Origin: Nematostella vectensis
Taxonomy: Eukaryota > Cnidaria > Anthozoa > Actiniaria > Edwardsiidae
DNA: 64,000 nucleotides
Reading direction: 5' to 3'
Assembly (NCBI RefSeq): GCF_932526225.1
Contig: NC_064036.1
Coordinates: forward strand, 17,878,953-17,942,952
Notes under the pieces: generated by a model
The model's input: only the letters and a program-made list of their open reading frames with translations
Database searches by the model: none
What the model was told of the DNA's origin: nothing
Part shown: piece by piece, positions 31,801 through 41,600 of the stretch
Layout of the letters: every line of letters starts with the position of its first letter
Position numbering within the stretch: position 1 is the stretch's first letter
Made by a program: the position numbers and the translations under genes

Positions 31801-34800
31801 ATATTCTAACCAGATTTTTTCTCTACACTTGCCGTGAGCCTGGGCTACCTGTGGTGCGACATATTTCTTTGCCGAACATTAGTAGCGCGCGACAAATTTA
31901 CGGGCAAATTTAAGTAAGGCTAGAAGATATTTCTGATTTATGAAACAAATACAACAACTAGTTCACATAGGCTCACACTTGGATCAGCATCGTTTATTCA
32001 AAGACTATTTATTATTAAGGACTGTGCAATAATTATCAGGGGGGGGGGGGGGTCCGTAAAATGAGCTTCGAATAATAAAACATTATGTCGGACCCATCCC
32101 CCCCCAACAGCGTCAAGTTTATCTCAGACCCCCTTGTGTTCTTTAAAAATTACGAAAAGCCCCCCCCCCCCCCCAAACCCCTCCTACATTATGCATGAAG
32201 TCACTTGTTTCCTAATACATTCTACTTCGGCATTAGGATAAACGTCAGCACCGCTTAGCTTAGTTCGACTAATCTAGAATTTTCGACTTATCGATAATTT
32301 TCTTTTTCTGGAAATGGTCCAAAGTGGAGTTGGAATTTTCTTCTTTCTGTCTGATAAATAAAATGGATTGAGTAAAAATGGTTTAATAACACATGCCCAT
32401 AGACCTGAGATTGTTGTACGCGGCGTTTATTTATTTTTTCATCTAAGAGATACCTTGTCTTGGTGTGTCCGCTAGAATATGGGTGCTTACGGGACCCCGC
32501 TTTCTGAGTTTGAACTCAGACGACATCAAGACAAACAACGAGCTCATTTTGTCGCTAAGGGTTGAGAGATATATTTAACAATTATTCCATTGAGGTGGAT
32601 AGTTGCGTATTATCTACAGAGAGCCGAAGGCTCGAGGAAGTTATTTATGTTTATTATTTAAACGAGCTTTAGAACAATTTTCTTTTCGGAAACACTTGCA
32701 AATCGGCTGTTACTCCCGTTATTTTGCTAGATTTTGGGCGCAGGAAAATATCTCCTAGGAGGTGCATAGTGCATTGTATCGAGTTTCTAAACCAATCAAA
32801 GTGCTTGTTCTTGCGAGGTTACCGAGTTTTTCTTATACTATTTATAGAACAGGGCGGTCCTTAGTGAGTCATGCAAAGAGGTTTTTAAAGTTTGCATCGG
32901 CTTTGTGTTTAAAGGAAAAGATGACATTTTTAAACATTTGCCGAAATTTTGATAAATCTGGTTACAAAATGAACATTTTGATGTCATTTCAAGTGAGCCC
33001 CCCCCCCCCCCCTCTTATGTGAAAAAGTTAAGGCTGACCCCCTCTATCTTGGCAACATTTTAACTTAGTGCCCCTCCCTCTGGTTTTACACCCCCCCCCC
33101 CTCCTAAAAATTATTGCACAGACCCTTATAGAAATTTGCTAGGATGTACATATTGAGATCTGAAATTGGCGGGCGAAAACTAACGAGTGAAACCAAGAGA
33201 ACCTGATATCTCTTGGTGAAACGGTATTTATGCTTTTAATTAAATAATTTAATTATTTTTCTGTCGCGACTACTCTAAATGCAAAGTTTATTCGAACATA
33301 AAACATACCATTGAGTGATGCGTTACCTCTCGCCTCAAGGGCGTGACATGACGTGACATCATTTGCATAGCAACCCTTTATTTTGGCCGTGAATATGAAT
33401 AATTAACCATACAACATGGCACACAAACCGGGGTATGAATCCCTCCCTGGCAGCCAAAATCCCAACATGGCGGCACCGGCGAAAGTTGTTTTAGCAGAGC
33501 CTCAAAAACTATCAAGCGAGGAGGAATATGTCCTTAACCTCGATCCTTCCACAGTCGCAAGTAAGTCTTTTAATGAAATTTTTCGATTTGAATCAGTCAG
33601 GAACTGGCGGACAGAGCTAAATGTTTATGATTGTGATAAGACGGATCGATAGGGCATAATTGAATTCTACAAACAATATTGCTTTTCTGGGCTTAAATAA
33701 CCGCTTCTCTTCTATTTTGTCGGACGAAAGGAAGCCTAACAAAAGCAGAATTGTTTACGGCAGGAGATGGGAACCTGTTTGTTACCGAAACCCGCGCGCC
33801 TCTAAAAAAAAAGGAACCAGCTAAACTTGTTCCTGCAACTACAACTACAAAATCATCGGAGTGGAAAAGAAAAATGAAGCACTTCTCTTTATAACATAAT
33901 GAATGAAGAATGAATGCGTTTAATGAATCCACCTTATGATGCTTGAGATACTACAAAGCGAACATGTCTGACGCTAGGAAGAGGAACAATTCTGAGGCAT
34001 GTTTTACGAGACGTGGCTAGCGTGACATAACTCTAAATGGGCGCTGTCTTCTTATAATATATACACCTTTATGAATTGTAGTGTAGAGAAGTCAGCAAAT
34101 CATATAATATTCCTTTTAACTGTTTAAAATATCTTACACTTTCTCACATATTATGGTCATGTTTCTTGATCGGAGAGAAAGACCAATGGCTAACTATATT
34201 TTTGATAATTTTGAAGAACAAATGCGTTGGTAATTAAATGCAATTTCGAAAAAAGATGCTTTTTAGAAACAATGGGTACTCCCGGCCGAGAGATTAGAAC
34301 TTGCGAGAAGGCTTAACTTCTGTAATAATGCCGTCGAAGTTTAACATCTGCTACAATGCCGTCGCTATATTTGCAACGGGAGAGGAGAACGTATTATCCT
34401 TATTTTTATTACACCACCAGATTTCTTTGTGTAAAATTTTTGGAAATTTTATTACTCGATATTTAAAGGATCTAAATGAGATATATCTGTGTTAGAGGAC
34501 TTATAGTAGAAATTAATATCATAGCAATTTTAAAAGATCCTAAGTTCCTATCTAAGTAAAACATCATTGTTAGCTGAGTCTCTTTTTTGCCATATCTAAT
34601 GTTTAGATTATATTTTGCAAGTTATATTTATCTCAAACAAACTCCACCCATAGTTCTTTCTTGGCTCCTCAGTATCTTAGTAACAAATCCAACATAGCGC
34701 ACAGAAGTTCAGCTCTTAACTAAAAATGGTCCCAGGGAAGAAGATAAAAAAAACTGTAAATGACACTCGGTGAAAGGCTGTTCCAGGAATGCAGCCAGGG

Positions 34801-37563
34801 GGGAGCCAAAAATACAGTAAATGTATGATACATTATCTAAAATACAGAAGAAAATGCCTTGAAAGGGCCTTTTGGGTGCCCTCCTGTTAAAAATCCTGGC
34901 CTACGCTGCTGTGAGCACTGATTGTTTGGGTACCTTTGTGGTTTGGAACCATGTTCTAACACTGAAGAAAGGTCAAGTGTGTGTAATTTTGTTTAATATC
35001 CTTATATCTTATTTCTAATTGCATTATTTTATTTCCCTAGCCTGGTCTTGTGATGATGTGGTCATGAACTTTCTCAACAAGGCTGGCCTGCAGTATCTAT
35101 CTGAACAGTTTGTTGCCAACAAAATTAATGGAAAGTGCTTGATGCTACTTCAAGAGGTATTCTATCTAATACTCCAAAATTAGATAATAAATATTCTAAT
35201 TTTTTTTTAGTTTCAAAGGGCTACAGGCACAAAGTTATGAATAAATACCCCCCTCGGTCATTCTCTTCCTTTTTCTTCTCTCATCCCCTCTCCCCCCATT
35301 CCTCTCCCTTGAGCTGCTATGCAGGCTAAATAAATACTTAATGTTATATCGACTGCAGGTTTTATTCCTTTGTCATGGTGTGGATATAAACTGGTAATAT
35401 TTATAGGCTGAAAAAAAGTAACAACTTTATTCAAAATTTTAAGTGTGTACGGAGGACAAAGTCCCCCCCCCATTTTCTGAAGATATTTTGCTATGCAATT
35501 TTCACTCATCCTAATATTTTCTGTTTCTCAGTGCCTTTGTTTACCCAACTTTGCATCCAAGTTAAATGTGGTTGGGGGAAGGTGTGCCATTTGTTGGGTG
35601 GGGGGTGCTTTATTGTTTGGGTGGGGGTGTCCAAGGGATCTAGCTTGATTGTGTCAAGTACATATCCATTCTCTGAAAGAAAGATTGCAATTAAATGCTA
35701 ATTATTCTTGGATTAGTGTTATCTTGTTGAGGCATCCAAGAGAGAGACTTAATGTTTTTATTCTTGTCCTAGCACCATCTTGTTGAGATGGGCATCCAAT
35801 GTCTTGGAGACAGGCTAAAGTTGATGGACCTCATCCAGTTGTTGAAGAAGAAGAAGAAAGAAGCTGAGCTGACTACGGCACAGTGGTCTGGCGTGACACC
35901 TAGTGCCGGATGTGCCTACAAGGAGGACTGTGGGGAGTGTTGTGTTGCGTACCTTTGCCCATGCTGCCTGGCCAAGACCTTCTGGAGGGTTACTGGCCAG
36001 GGAATATTCTACAAAAAGGAACCGCCATGTGGATTATTCACTGGATCAGGTAAATATTGAGTATCTCCATTGATGGTTTATTTCATCAATTTGTGAGCTG
36101 GTCATGCAGAGTGACCAGCTCTTATTCACTAATGGCAAGAACCATCAGAGAAAGCCAGCAGGTGAATACTTAGAGGGGTGCGAGGCATACTTAGAGGGGT
36201 ACCAGGCATACTTAGAGGGGTACCAGGCATACTAAGAGGGGTACAAGGCATACTTAGAGGGGTACCAGGCATACTTAGAGTGGTACCAGGCATACTTAGA
36301 GGGGTACCAGGCATACTTACAGGGGTACCAGACATACTTAGAGGGGTACCAGACATACTTAGAGGGGTACCAGGCATACTTAGAGGGGTATCAGGCATAC
36401 TTAGAGGGGTACCAGGCATACTTAGAGGGGTACCAGGCATACTTAGAGGGGTACCATGCATACTTAGAGGGGTACCAGGCATACTTAGAGGGGTACCAGA
36501 CATATTTAGAGGGGTACCAGGCATACTTAGAGGGGTACCAGGCATACTTAGAGGGGTACCAGGCATATTTAGAGGGGTACCAGGCATACTTACAGGGGTG
36601 GTACCAGGCATACTTACAGGGGTACCAGGCATACTTAGAGGGGTACCATGCATACTTAGAGGGGTACCATGCATACTTAGAGGGGTACCAGGCATACTTA
36701 GAGGGATACCAGGCATACTTAGAGGGGTACCAGGCATACTTAGAGGGGTACCATGCATACTTAGAGGGGTACCAGCCATACTTACAGGGGTACCAGGCAT
36801 ACTTACAGGGGTACCAGGCATACTTAGAGGGGTACCAGGCATACTTAGAGGGGTACCAGGCATACTTAGAGGGGTACCAGGCATACTTAGAGGGGTACCA
36901 GGCATACTTAGAGGGGTACCAGACATACTTAGAGGGGTACCAGGCATACTTAGACGGGTACCAGGCATACTTAGAGGGGTACCAGGCATATTTGCAGGGG
37001 TACCAGGCATATTTACAGGGGTACCAGGCATACTTAGAGGGGTACCAGGCATACTTAGAGGGGTACCAGGCATACTTAGAGGGGTACCAGGCATATTTAG
37101 AGGGGTACCAGGCATATTTACAGGGGTACCAGGCATACTTGTAGGGGTACCAGGCATACTTGGAGGGGTACCAGACATACTTGGAGGGGTACCAGACATA
37201 CTTAGAGGGGTACCAGACATACTTAGAGGGATACCAGGCATACTTACAGGGGTACCAGACATACTTACAGGGATACCTGGCTAAATTTGAATATTATATA
37301 TTCTTTCAGTCAGTACAGAGTATATGGATTATCGCTTCCTCAAGGATCTCGAGCTTAAGAGAACCAACAAGTTCTGCTGTTGCTGCACGGCCAACGAGCT
37401 GGAGATTTACTCCGATGACCACGATTCAGGCGCAGTACAGAAGGAGGGCGAGGCTCCAAACCCCGGGGCCTTCCATCCGCATGTGCTCAGACATCCAGAG
37501 GCCGCAGAGGTCGAGAAGATTATCCGTAATGCTTGGAGCAGAGCTAGACTAGTCGCAGAATGA
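28704..37563 (+). CDS. SAM-domain and PLAC8-like Cys-rich protein gene with four alternative first exons
   Basis: Exon model: one of four first exons (28704-28806, 30835-31027, 31493-31622, 33416-33560), then 35041-35156, 35773-36049 and 37310-37563. Every first exon ends in phase 1 at a GTAAG or GTGAG donor, and the shared second exon starts in phase 1 after TTTCCCTAG. All introns are GT-AG and all joins keep frame. The shared 215 residues hold a SAM domain (about 68 residues, from WSCDDVV to LIQLLKKKKK), then a Cys-rich segment with CCVAYLCPCC, which matches the PLAC8/cornifelin CCxxxxCPC motif, then CCCCTANELEIY and a charged tail. SAM domains usually mediate protein-protein oligomerisation. 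PLAC8-like regions are often membrane-associated. Isoforms would be 249, 279, 258 and 263 residues. I do not recognise a named orthologue. The exon model is strong; the function is inference. Confidence 0.85.
28850..30290. repeat. ACC/ACACC-rich complex tandem array in the first intron of isoform 1a
   Basis: Irregular units of about 49-61 bp built from CCATGAACAACACGACGCC, CATACCACAACACATCAC and related pieces, becoming more degenerate after about 30000. Strong strand asymmetry (almost no G on plus) leaves long frames open on both strands. These are not called as genes. Confidence 0.9.
30291..30834. other. Intronic/upstream DNA before first exon 1b
   Basis: No gene is supported. An in-frame TAG at 30784-30786 closes the reading frame upstream of exon 1b, which supports the ATG at 30835 as the first usable start. 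Confidence 0.6.
30835..31027 (+). CDS. Alternative first exon 1b (64 codons)
   Basis: The longest leader. An acidic, Ser/Thr-rich stretch (residues 1-38) is followed by HEQPSRRLSQQELEELFWG and then GNSIE, ending at the C|GTAAG donor in phase 1. The EQPxRRLSQxE core is shared with exon 1c about 470 bp downstream, at both protein and DNA level, which points to local exon duplication. Confidence 0.8.
31476..31485 (+). promoter_or_regulatory. ISRE/IRF-like site upstream of first exon 1c
   Basis: GAAACGGAAA fits the GAAANNGAAA core bound by interferon regulatory factors and ends 7 bp before the ATG of exon 1c. It is a single short match, so chance is possible. It would also lie in the 5' untranslated region if transcription starts further upstream. 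Confidence 0.25.
31493..31622 (+). CDS. Alternative first exon 1c (43 codons)
   Basis: The leader starts MERGTQTDPILEE and has FEQPVRRLSQEEIEAFWIV, then a short hydrophobic/Thr stretch (WTTVM), ending at the A|GTGAG donor in phase 1. It is clearly related to exon 1b. The ATG has G at -3 and +4. Confidence 0.8.
31623..32014. other. Intronic DNA after first exon 1c
   Basis: No gene is supported. It contains the second copy of the 17-bp word CCTGGGCTACCTGTGGT (near 31839) also found at about 2782. Confidence 0.6.
32015..33126. mobile_element. Repeat region with inverted CTGTGCAATAATT ends and G/C homopolymer tracts
   Basis: The left end AAGGACTGTGCAATAATT...AGG followed by a G-run (about 32015-32052) matches the reverse complement of the right end (AAGGGTCTGTGCAATAATT...AGG plus G-run, about 33091-33126). 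Internal C-runs lie at 32160-32174 and 33000-33012. It may be one 1.1-kb element, or two small MITEs of the same family in opposite orientation. It sits between first exons 1c and 1d. Confidence 0.5.
33192..33217. other. 9-bp perfect inverted repeat (possible hairpin or palindromic operator)
   Basis: ACCAAGAGA (33192-33200) and TCTCTTGGT (33209-33217) flank an 8-nt spacer, about 200 bp upstream of first exon 1d. Confidence 0.5.
33349..33376 (+). promoter_or_regulatory. Clustered promoter-type motifs upstream of first exon 1d
   Basis: TGACGTGA (33349-33356, one mismatch from a CRE) is followed by the octamer ATTTGCAT (33361-33368), the POU-factor consensus, and by TAGCAACC, an RFX-type half-site. 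All lie within 70 bp of the ATG at 33416. These are consensus matches only. Confidence 0.3.
33416..33560 (+). CDS. Alternative first exon 1d (48 codons)
   Basis: The ATG has A at -3 and G at +4 and follows an in-frame TAA at 33404. The leader has AEPQKLSSEEEYVLNLDPSTVA at its end and stops at the A|GTAAG donor in phase 1. It is closest to exon 1a in the S-E-E then V-L-N/D-L/I pattern. A second Met at residue 18 is in frame. It is the first exon nearest to the shared exons (1.48-kb intron). Confidence 0.82.
33561..35040. other. Intron between first exon 1d and the shared SAM exon
   Basis: AT-rich DNA without a recognisable gene. It ends in a T-rich tract and TTTCCCTAG at 35032-35040, a good 3' splice site. 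Confidence 0.7.
35041..35156 (+). CDS. Shared exon 2: N-terminal half of the SAM domain
   Basis: Two bases complete the split codon, then 38 codons follow. They start with the SAM-typical Trp (W-S-C-D-D-V-V) and run through NFLNKAGLQYL, then FVANKINGKCLMLLQE. This covers helices 1-4 of a canonical SAM fold, including the N-x-I-N/D-G turn. It ends in phase 0 at GAG|GTATTC. The donor is acceptable rather than strong. Confidence 0.9.
35157..35772. other. Intron splitting the SAM domain
   Basis: About 616 bp with C- and T-rich stretches near 35270-35305 and G-rich stretches near 35570-35630. It ends TTCTTGTCCTAG. No gene is supported inside. Confidence 0.7.
35773..36049 (+). CDS. Shared exon 3: C-terminal half of SAM plus PLAC8-like Cys-rich segment
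   Basis: 92 codons. HLVEMGIQCLGDRLKLMDLI completes the SAM domain (the G-I then L-G-x-R-x-K-L pattern of helix 5), followed by a Lys-rich linker. The Cys-rich part follows: GCAYKEDCGECCVAYLCPCC, then AKTFW. It contains the PLAC8-type CC-x4-CPC motif. The exon ends in phase 1 at CAG|GTAAAT. Reading into the intron gives a stop at 36058-36060, so intron retention would yield a protein lacking the C-terminal Cys cluster. Confidence 0.9.
36164..37278. repeat. Intronic 21-bp minisatellite (about 53 units)
   Basis: The unit contains GAGGGGTACCAGGCATAC, with CTTAGAG or CTTACAG just before GGGGTACC. Each unit has the GGTACC palindrome. It fills almost the whole intron between shared exons 3 and 4. 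21 bp equals seven codons, so frames stay open on both strands. Many units contain CTTAG or CTTACAG, which resemble weak 3' splice sites. Confidence 0.95.
37310..37563 (+). CDS. Shared last exon 4: C-terminal Cys cluster and tail
   Basis: Follows TTCTTTCAG. Two bases finish the split Val codon, then 83 residues and TGA follow. The segment LKRTNKFCCCCTANELEIY resembles the second Cys cluster of PLAC8-like proteins (Cys-rich, then an E-L/E-I stretch). An acidic/Pro-Gly linker and a predicted helical end (EAAEVEKIIRNAWSRARL) follow. Confidence 0.88.
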
Positions 37564-38143
37564 GTCCAGTAAAAAACAAGTTAACAATAGGGGCCGATCC
37601 ACGATATTTATAACCAATCTTTTATGTAGGTTAGCCGTGTAAAGCTTTCTAAACAAGTTTATCGTCTCCTGATGACACTCCCGAGGAGTTTTTCATTTAA
37701 TCACGAGTCATGGACCAAGAATCATAAAAACGAAAAGAGCTTTTTTATTTAACTATAGAAATTCCACATTTGCAATTAGTCAATATCATTTTGAAGCTAG
37801 ACTTCGGAATCTCCCACGTAAATTTGTTGTATTGCTCGCGGTTCTTTAGAAATGAAGGTGTAAAGTTATTTTGTAGAACGATTGTGGCAGGGATTCTCAA
37901 GTTGCTTCCTTGCTTGTTTCGCATTGCGATCTTTCAATCAATGTAAAGGTGCTATTTTTTTTACCCGAAAATGGAGTATTTGGAACCCCTGATAGAATTT
38001 ACCTATAAGTTTTTTTTTATTGAAAAAAAAAAATAAAATAAAATAAACACATAACAAAATTAGATTGTTTCCCATTTTGGTTTTGCCATTTTTTTATATT
38101 TAGAGGATTTTATTGGGATTTTGAAATTGATTTTACACAGCAT
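37564..38143 (+). other. Presumed 3' untranslated/flanking region of the SAM/PLAC8-like gene
   Basis: AT-rich with no further coding features. AATAAA at 38032-38037 and overlapping AATAAAATAAAC at 38037-38048 are candidate polyadenylation signals, about 470 bp after the stop codon. Confidence 0.45.
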
Positions 38144-38189
38144 TTTTTAGAACTTCTACGATGTTTTTTCATCGCAGAAGTTCTAAAAA
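38144..38189 (+). other. Strong 20-bp hairpin with T6 loop
   Basis: The arms at 38144-38163 and 38170-38189 are complementary at 19 of 20 positions (one A-C mismatch) with a TTTTTT loop. It lies just beyond the candidate poly(A) signals of the upstream gene. It could be an RNA structure, a small foldback repeat or a very short miRNA-like hairpin; the stem is shorter than most animal pre-miRNAs. Confidence 0.7.
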
Positions 38190-38667
38190 TCTCTATAACA
38201 GCTTATCCAAGAAGCCTTGAAGCTTCTAACGATATACAACGGTCAACCCCCAGAGCTAAGGCTTTCACGAAGTCTATTGGGGCATGATAAAAGCTTGCTG
38301 AGTTTAATTTAATGGGATAATTCGTGTTCATGCTCACCGAGAAATAATTATATTTTTAGTAAATGACCCTTGTAACAACCCTTGTGGTTCTTATGCCAAC
38401 CAACCTTACTAAAAGATAGTTTTCAGGTTTACTGATGTAGCCGTTAAGGCGTTTGCATTTATATCGTACATTTTAGAGTGTATTGGGGCTTTAGAAGTGT
38501 GAGAAAGAAAGGATACAAGGGACGTGTCTACCCCGTTACAATGAATAGGAACAGCCTACACCCGGAAATGATAATCGAGCCAAGTCAAAAGGCCGGGCTG
38601 TATTTATAACAGTTTGTTTTATTTGTGCAGCATTATGGTGGTCACACCTTAGTGGATTAAATTAATA
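38190..38667. other. Intergenic DNA before the large satellite
   Basis: No gene or repeat family was recognised in this roughly 480-bp spacer. Confidence 0.6.
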
Positions 38668-41600
38668 AATGCGAATGTGTATTTGTGCCACTAAATGCGA
38701 ATGTGTATTTGTGCCACTAAATGCGAATGTGTATTTGTGCCACTAAATGCGGATGTGTATTTGTGCCACTCAATGCGAATGTGTATTTGTGCCACTAAAT
38801 GCAAATGTGTATTTGTGCCACTAAATGCGAATGTGTATTTGTGCCACTCAATGCGAATGTGTATTTGTGCCACTAAATGCGAATGTGTATTTGTGCCACT
38901 CAATGTGAATGTGTATTTGTGCCACTAAATGCAAATGTGTATTTGTGCCACTAAATGCGTATGTGTATTTGTGCCACTAAATGTGTATGTGTATTTGTGC
39001 CACTAAATGCGAATGTGTATTTGTGCCACTCAATGCGAATGTGTATTTGTGCCACTCAATGCGAATGTGTATTTGTGCCACTCAATGCGAATGTGTATTT
39101 GTGCCACTCAATGCGAATGTGTATTTGTGCCACTCAATGCGAATGTGTATTTGTGCCACTCAATGCGAATGTGTATTTGTGCCACTCAATGCGAATGTGT
39201 ATTTGTGCCACTCAATGCGAATGTGTATTTGTGCCACTAAATGCGAATGTGTATTTGTGCCCCTAAATGCGAATGTGTATTTGTGCCACTAAAGGCGAAT
39301 GTGTATTTGTGCCCGTAAATGCGAATGTGTATTTGTGCCCGTAAATGCGAATGTGCATTTGTGCCACTCAATGCGAATGTGTATTTGTGCCACTAAATGC
39401 GAATGTGTATTTGTGCCACTCAATGCGAATATGTATTTGTGCCACTAAATGCGAATATGTATTGTGCCACTCAATGCGAATTTGTATTTGTGGCACTAAA
39501 TGCGAATGTGTATTTGTGCCACTAAATGCGTATGTGTATTTGTGCCACTCAATGCGAATGTGTATTTGTGCCACTAAATGCGAATGTGTATTTGTGCCAC
39601 TAAATGCGTATGTGTATTTGTGCCACTAAATGCGTATGTGTATTTGTGGCACTAAATGCGAATGTGTATTTGTGCCCGTAAATGCGAATGTGTATTTGTG
39701 CCACTCAATGCAAATGTGTATTTGTGCCACTCAATGCGAATGTGTATTTGTGCCACTCAATGCAAATGTGTATTTGTGCCACTCAATGCGTATGTGTATT
39801 TGTGCCACTCAATGCGAATGTGTATTTGCGCACTAAATGCGAATGTGTATTTGTGCCACTCAATGCAAATGTGTATTTGTGCCACTCAATGCAAATGTGT
39901 ATTTGTGCCACTAAATGCGTATGTGTATTTGTGCCACTTAATGCGAATGTGTATTTGTGCCACTCAATGCGAATGTGTATTTGTGCCACTCAATGCGAAT
40001 GTGTATTTGTGCCACGAAATGCGAATGTGTATTTGTGCCCGTAAATGCGAATTTGTATTTGTGCCACTAAATGCGAATGTGTATTTGTGCCACTCAATGC
40101 GAATGTGTATTTGTGCCACTCAATGCGAATGTGTATTTGTGCCACTCAATGCGAATGTGTATTTGTGCCACTCAATGCGAATGTGTATTTGTGCCACTCA
40201 ATGCGAATGTGTATTTGTGCCACTCAATGCGAATGTGTATTTGTGCCACTCAATGCGAATGTGTATTTGTGCCACTAAATGCGAATGTGTATTTGTGCCA
40301 CTCAATGCGAATGTGTATTTGTGCCACTCAATGCGAATGTGTATTTGTGCCACTCAATGTAAATGTGTATTTGTGCCACTCAATGCAAATGTGTATTTGT
40401 GCCACTCAATGCGAAAGTGTATTTGTGCCACTCAATGCGAATGTGTATTTGTGCCACTCAATGCAAATGTGTATTTGTGCCACTCAATGCGAATGTGTAT
40501 TTGTGCCACTCAATGCGTATGTGTATTTGTGCCACTCAATGTGAATGTGTATTTGTGCCACTCAATGCGAATGTGTATTTGTGCCACTCAATGCAAAGGT
40601 GTATTTGTGCCACTCAACGCGAATGTGTATTTGTGCCACTCAATGCGAATGTGTATTTGTGCCACTCAATGCGAATGTGTATTTGTGCTACTCAATGCGA
40701 ATGTGTATTTGTGCCACTAAATGCAAATGTGTTTTTGTGCCACTAAATGCGAATGTGTATCTGTGCCACTCAATGCGAGTGTGTATTTGTGCCACTAAAT
40801 GCGAATGTGTATTTGTGCCACTAAATGCAAATGTGTATTTGTGCCACTAAATGCGTATGTGTATTTGTGCCACTCAATGCGAATGTGTATTTTTGCCACT
40901 AAATGCGTATGTGTATTTGTGCCACTAAATGCGAATGTGTATTTGTGCCCGTAAATGCGAATGTGTATTTGTGCCACTCAATGTGAATGTGTATTTGTGC
41001 CACTCAATGCGAATGTGTATTTGTGCCACTAAATGCGAATGTGTATTTGTGCCACTAAATGCGAATGTGTATTTGTGCCACTCAATGCGAATGTGTATTT
41101 GTGCCACTCAATGCGAATGTCTATTTGTGCCACTCAATGCGAATGTGTATTTGTGCCACTCAATGCGAATGTGTATTTGTGCCACTCAATGCGAATGTGT
41201 ATTTGTGCCACTCAATGCGAATTTGTATTTGTGCCACTAAATGCGAATGTGTATTTGTGCCACTCAATGCGAATGTGTATTTGTGCCACTCAATGCGAAT
41301 GTGTATTTGTGCCACTCAATGCGAATGTGTATTTGTGCCACTAAATGCGAATGTGTATTTGTGCCACTAAATGCGAATGTGTATTTGTGCCACTAAATGC
41401 GAATGTGTATTTGTGCCACTAAATGCGAATGTGTATTTGTGCCACTCAATGCGAATGTGTATTTGTGCTACTCAATGCGAATGTGTATTTGTGCCACTAA
41501 ATGCAAATGTGTATTTGTGCCACTAAATGCGAATGTGTATTTGTGCCACTCAATGCGAATGTGTATTTGTGCCACTCAATGCGAAAGTGTATTTGTGCCA

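Noticed and set aside
36129-37284. Two long opposing frames (GILRGVP and MPGTPLS repeats)
   Set aside because: They come from the stop-free 21-bp intronic minisatellite between two well-supported splice sites.
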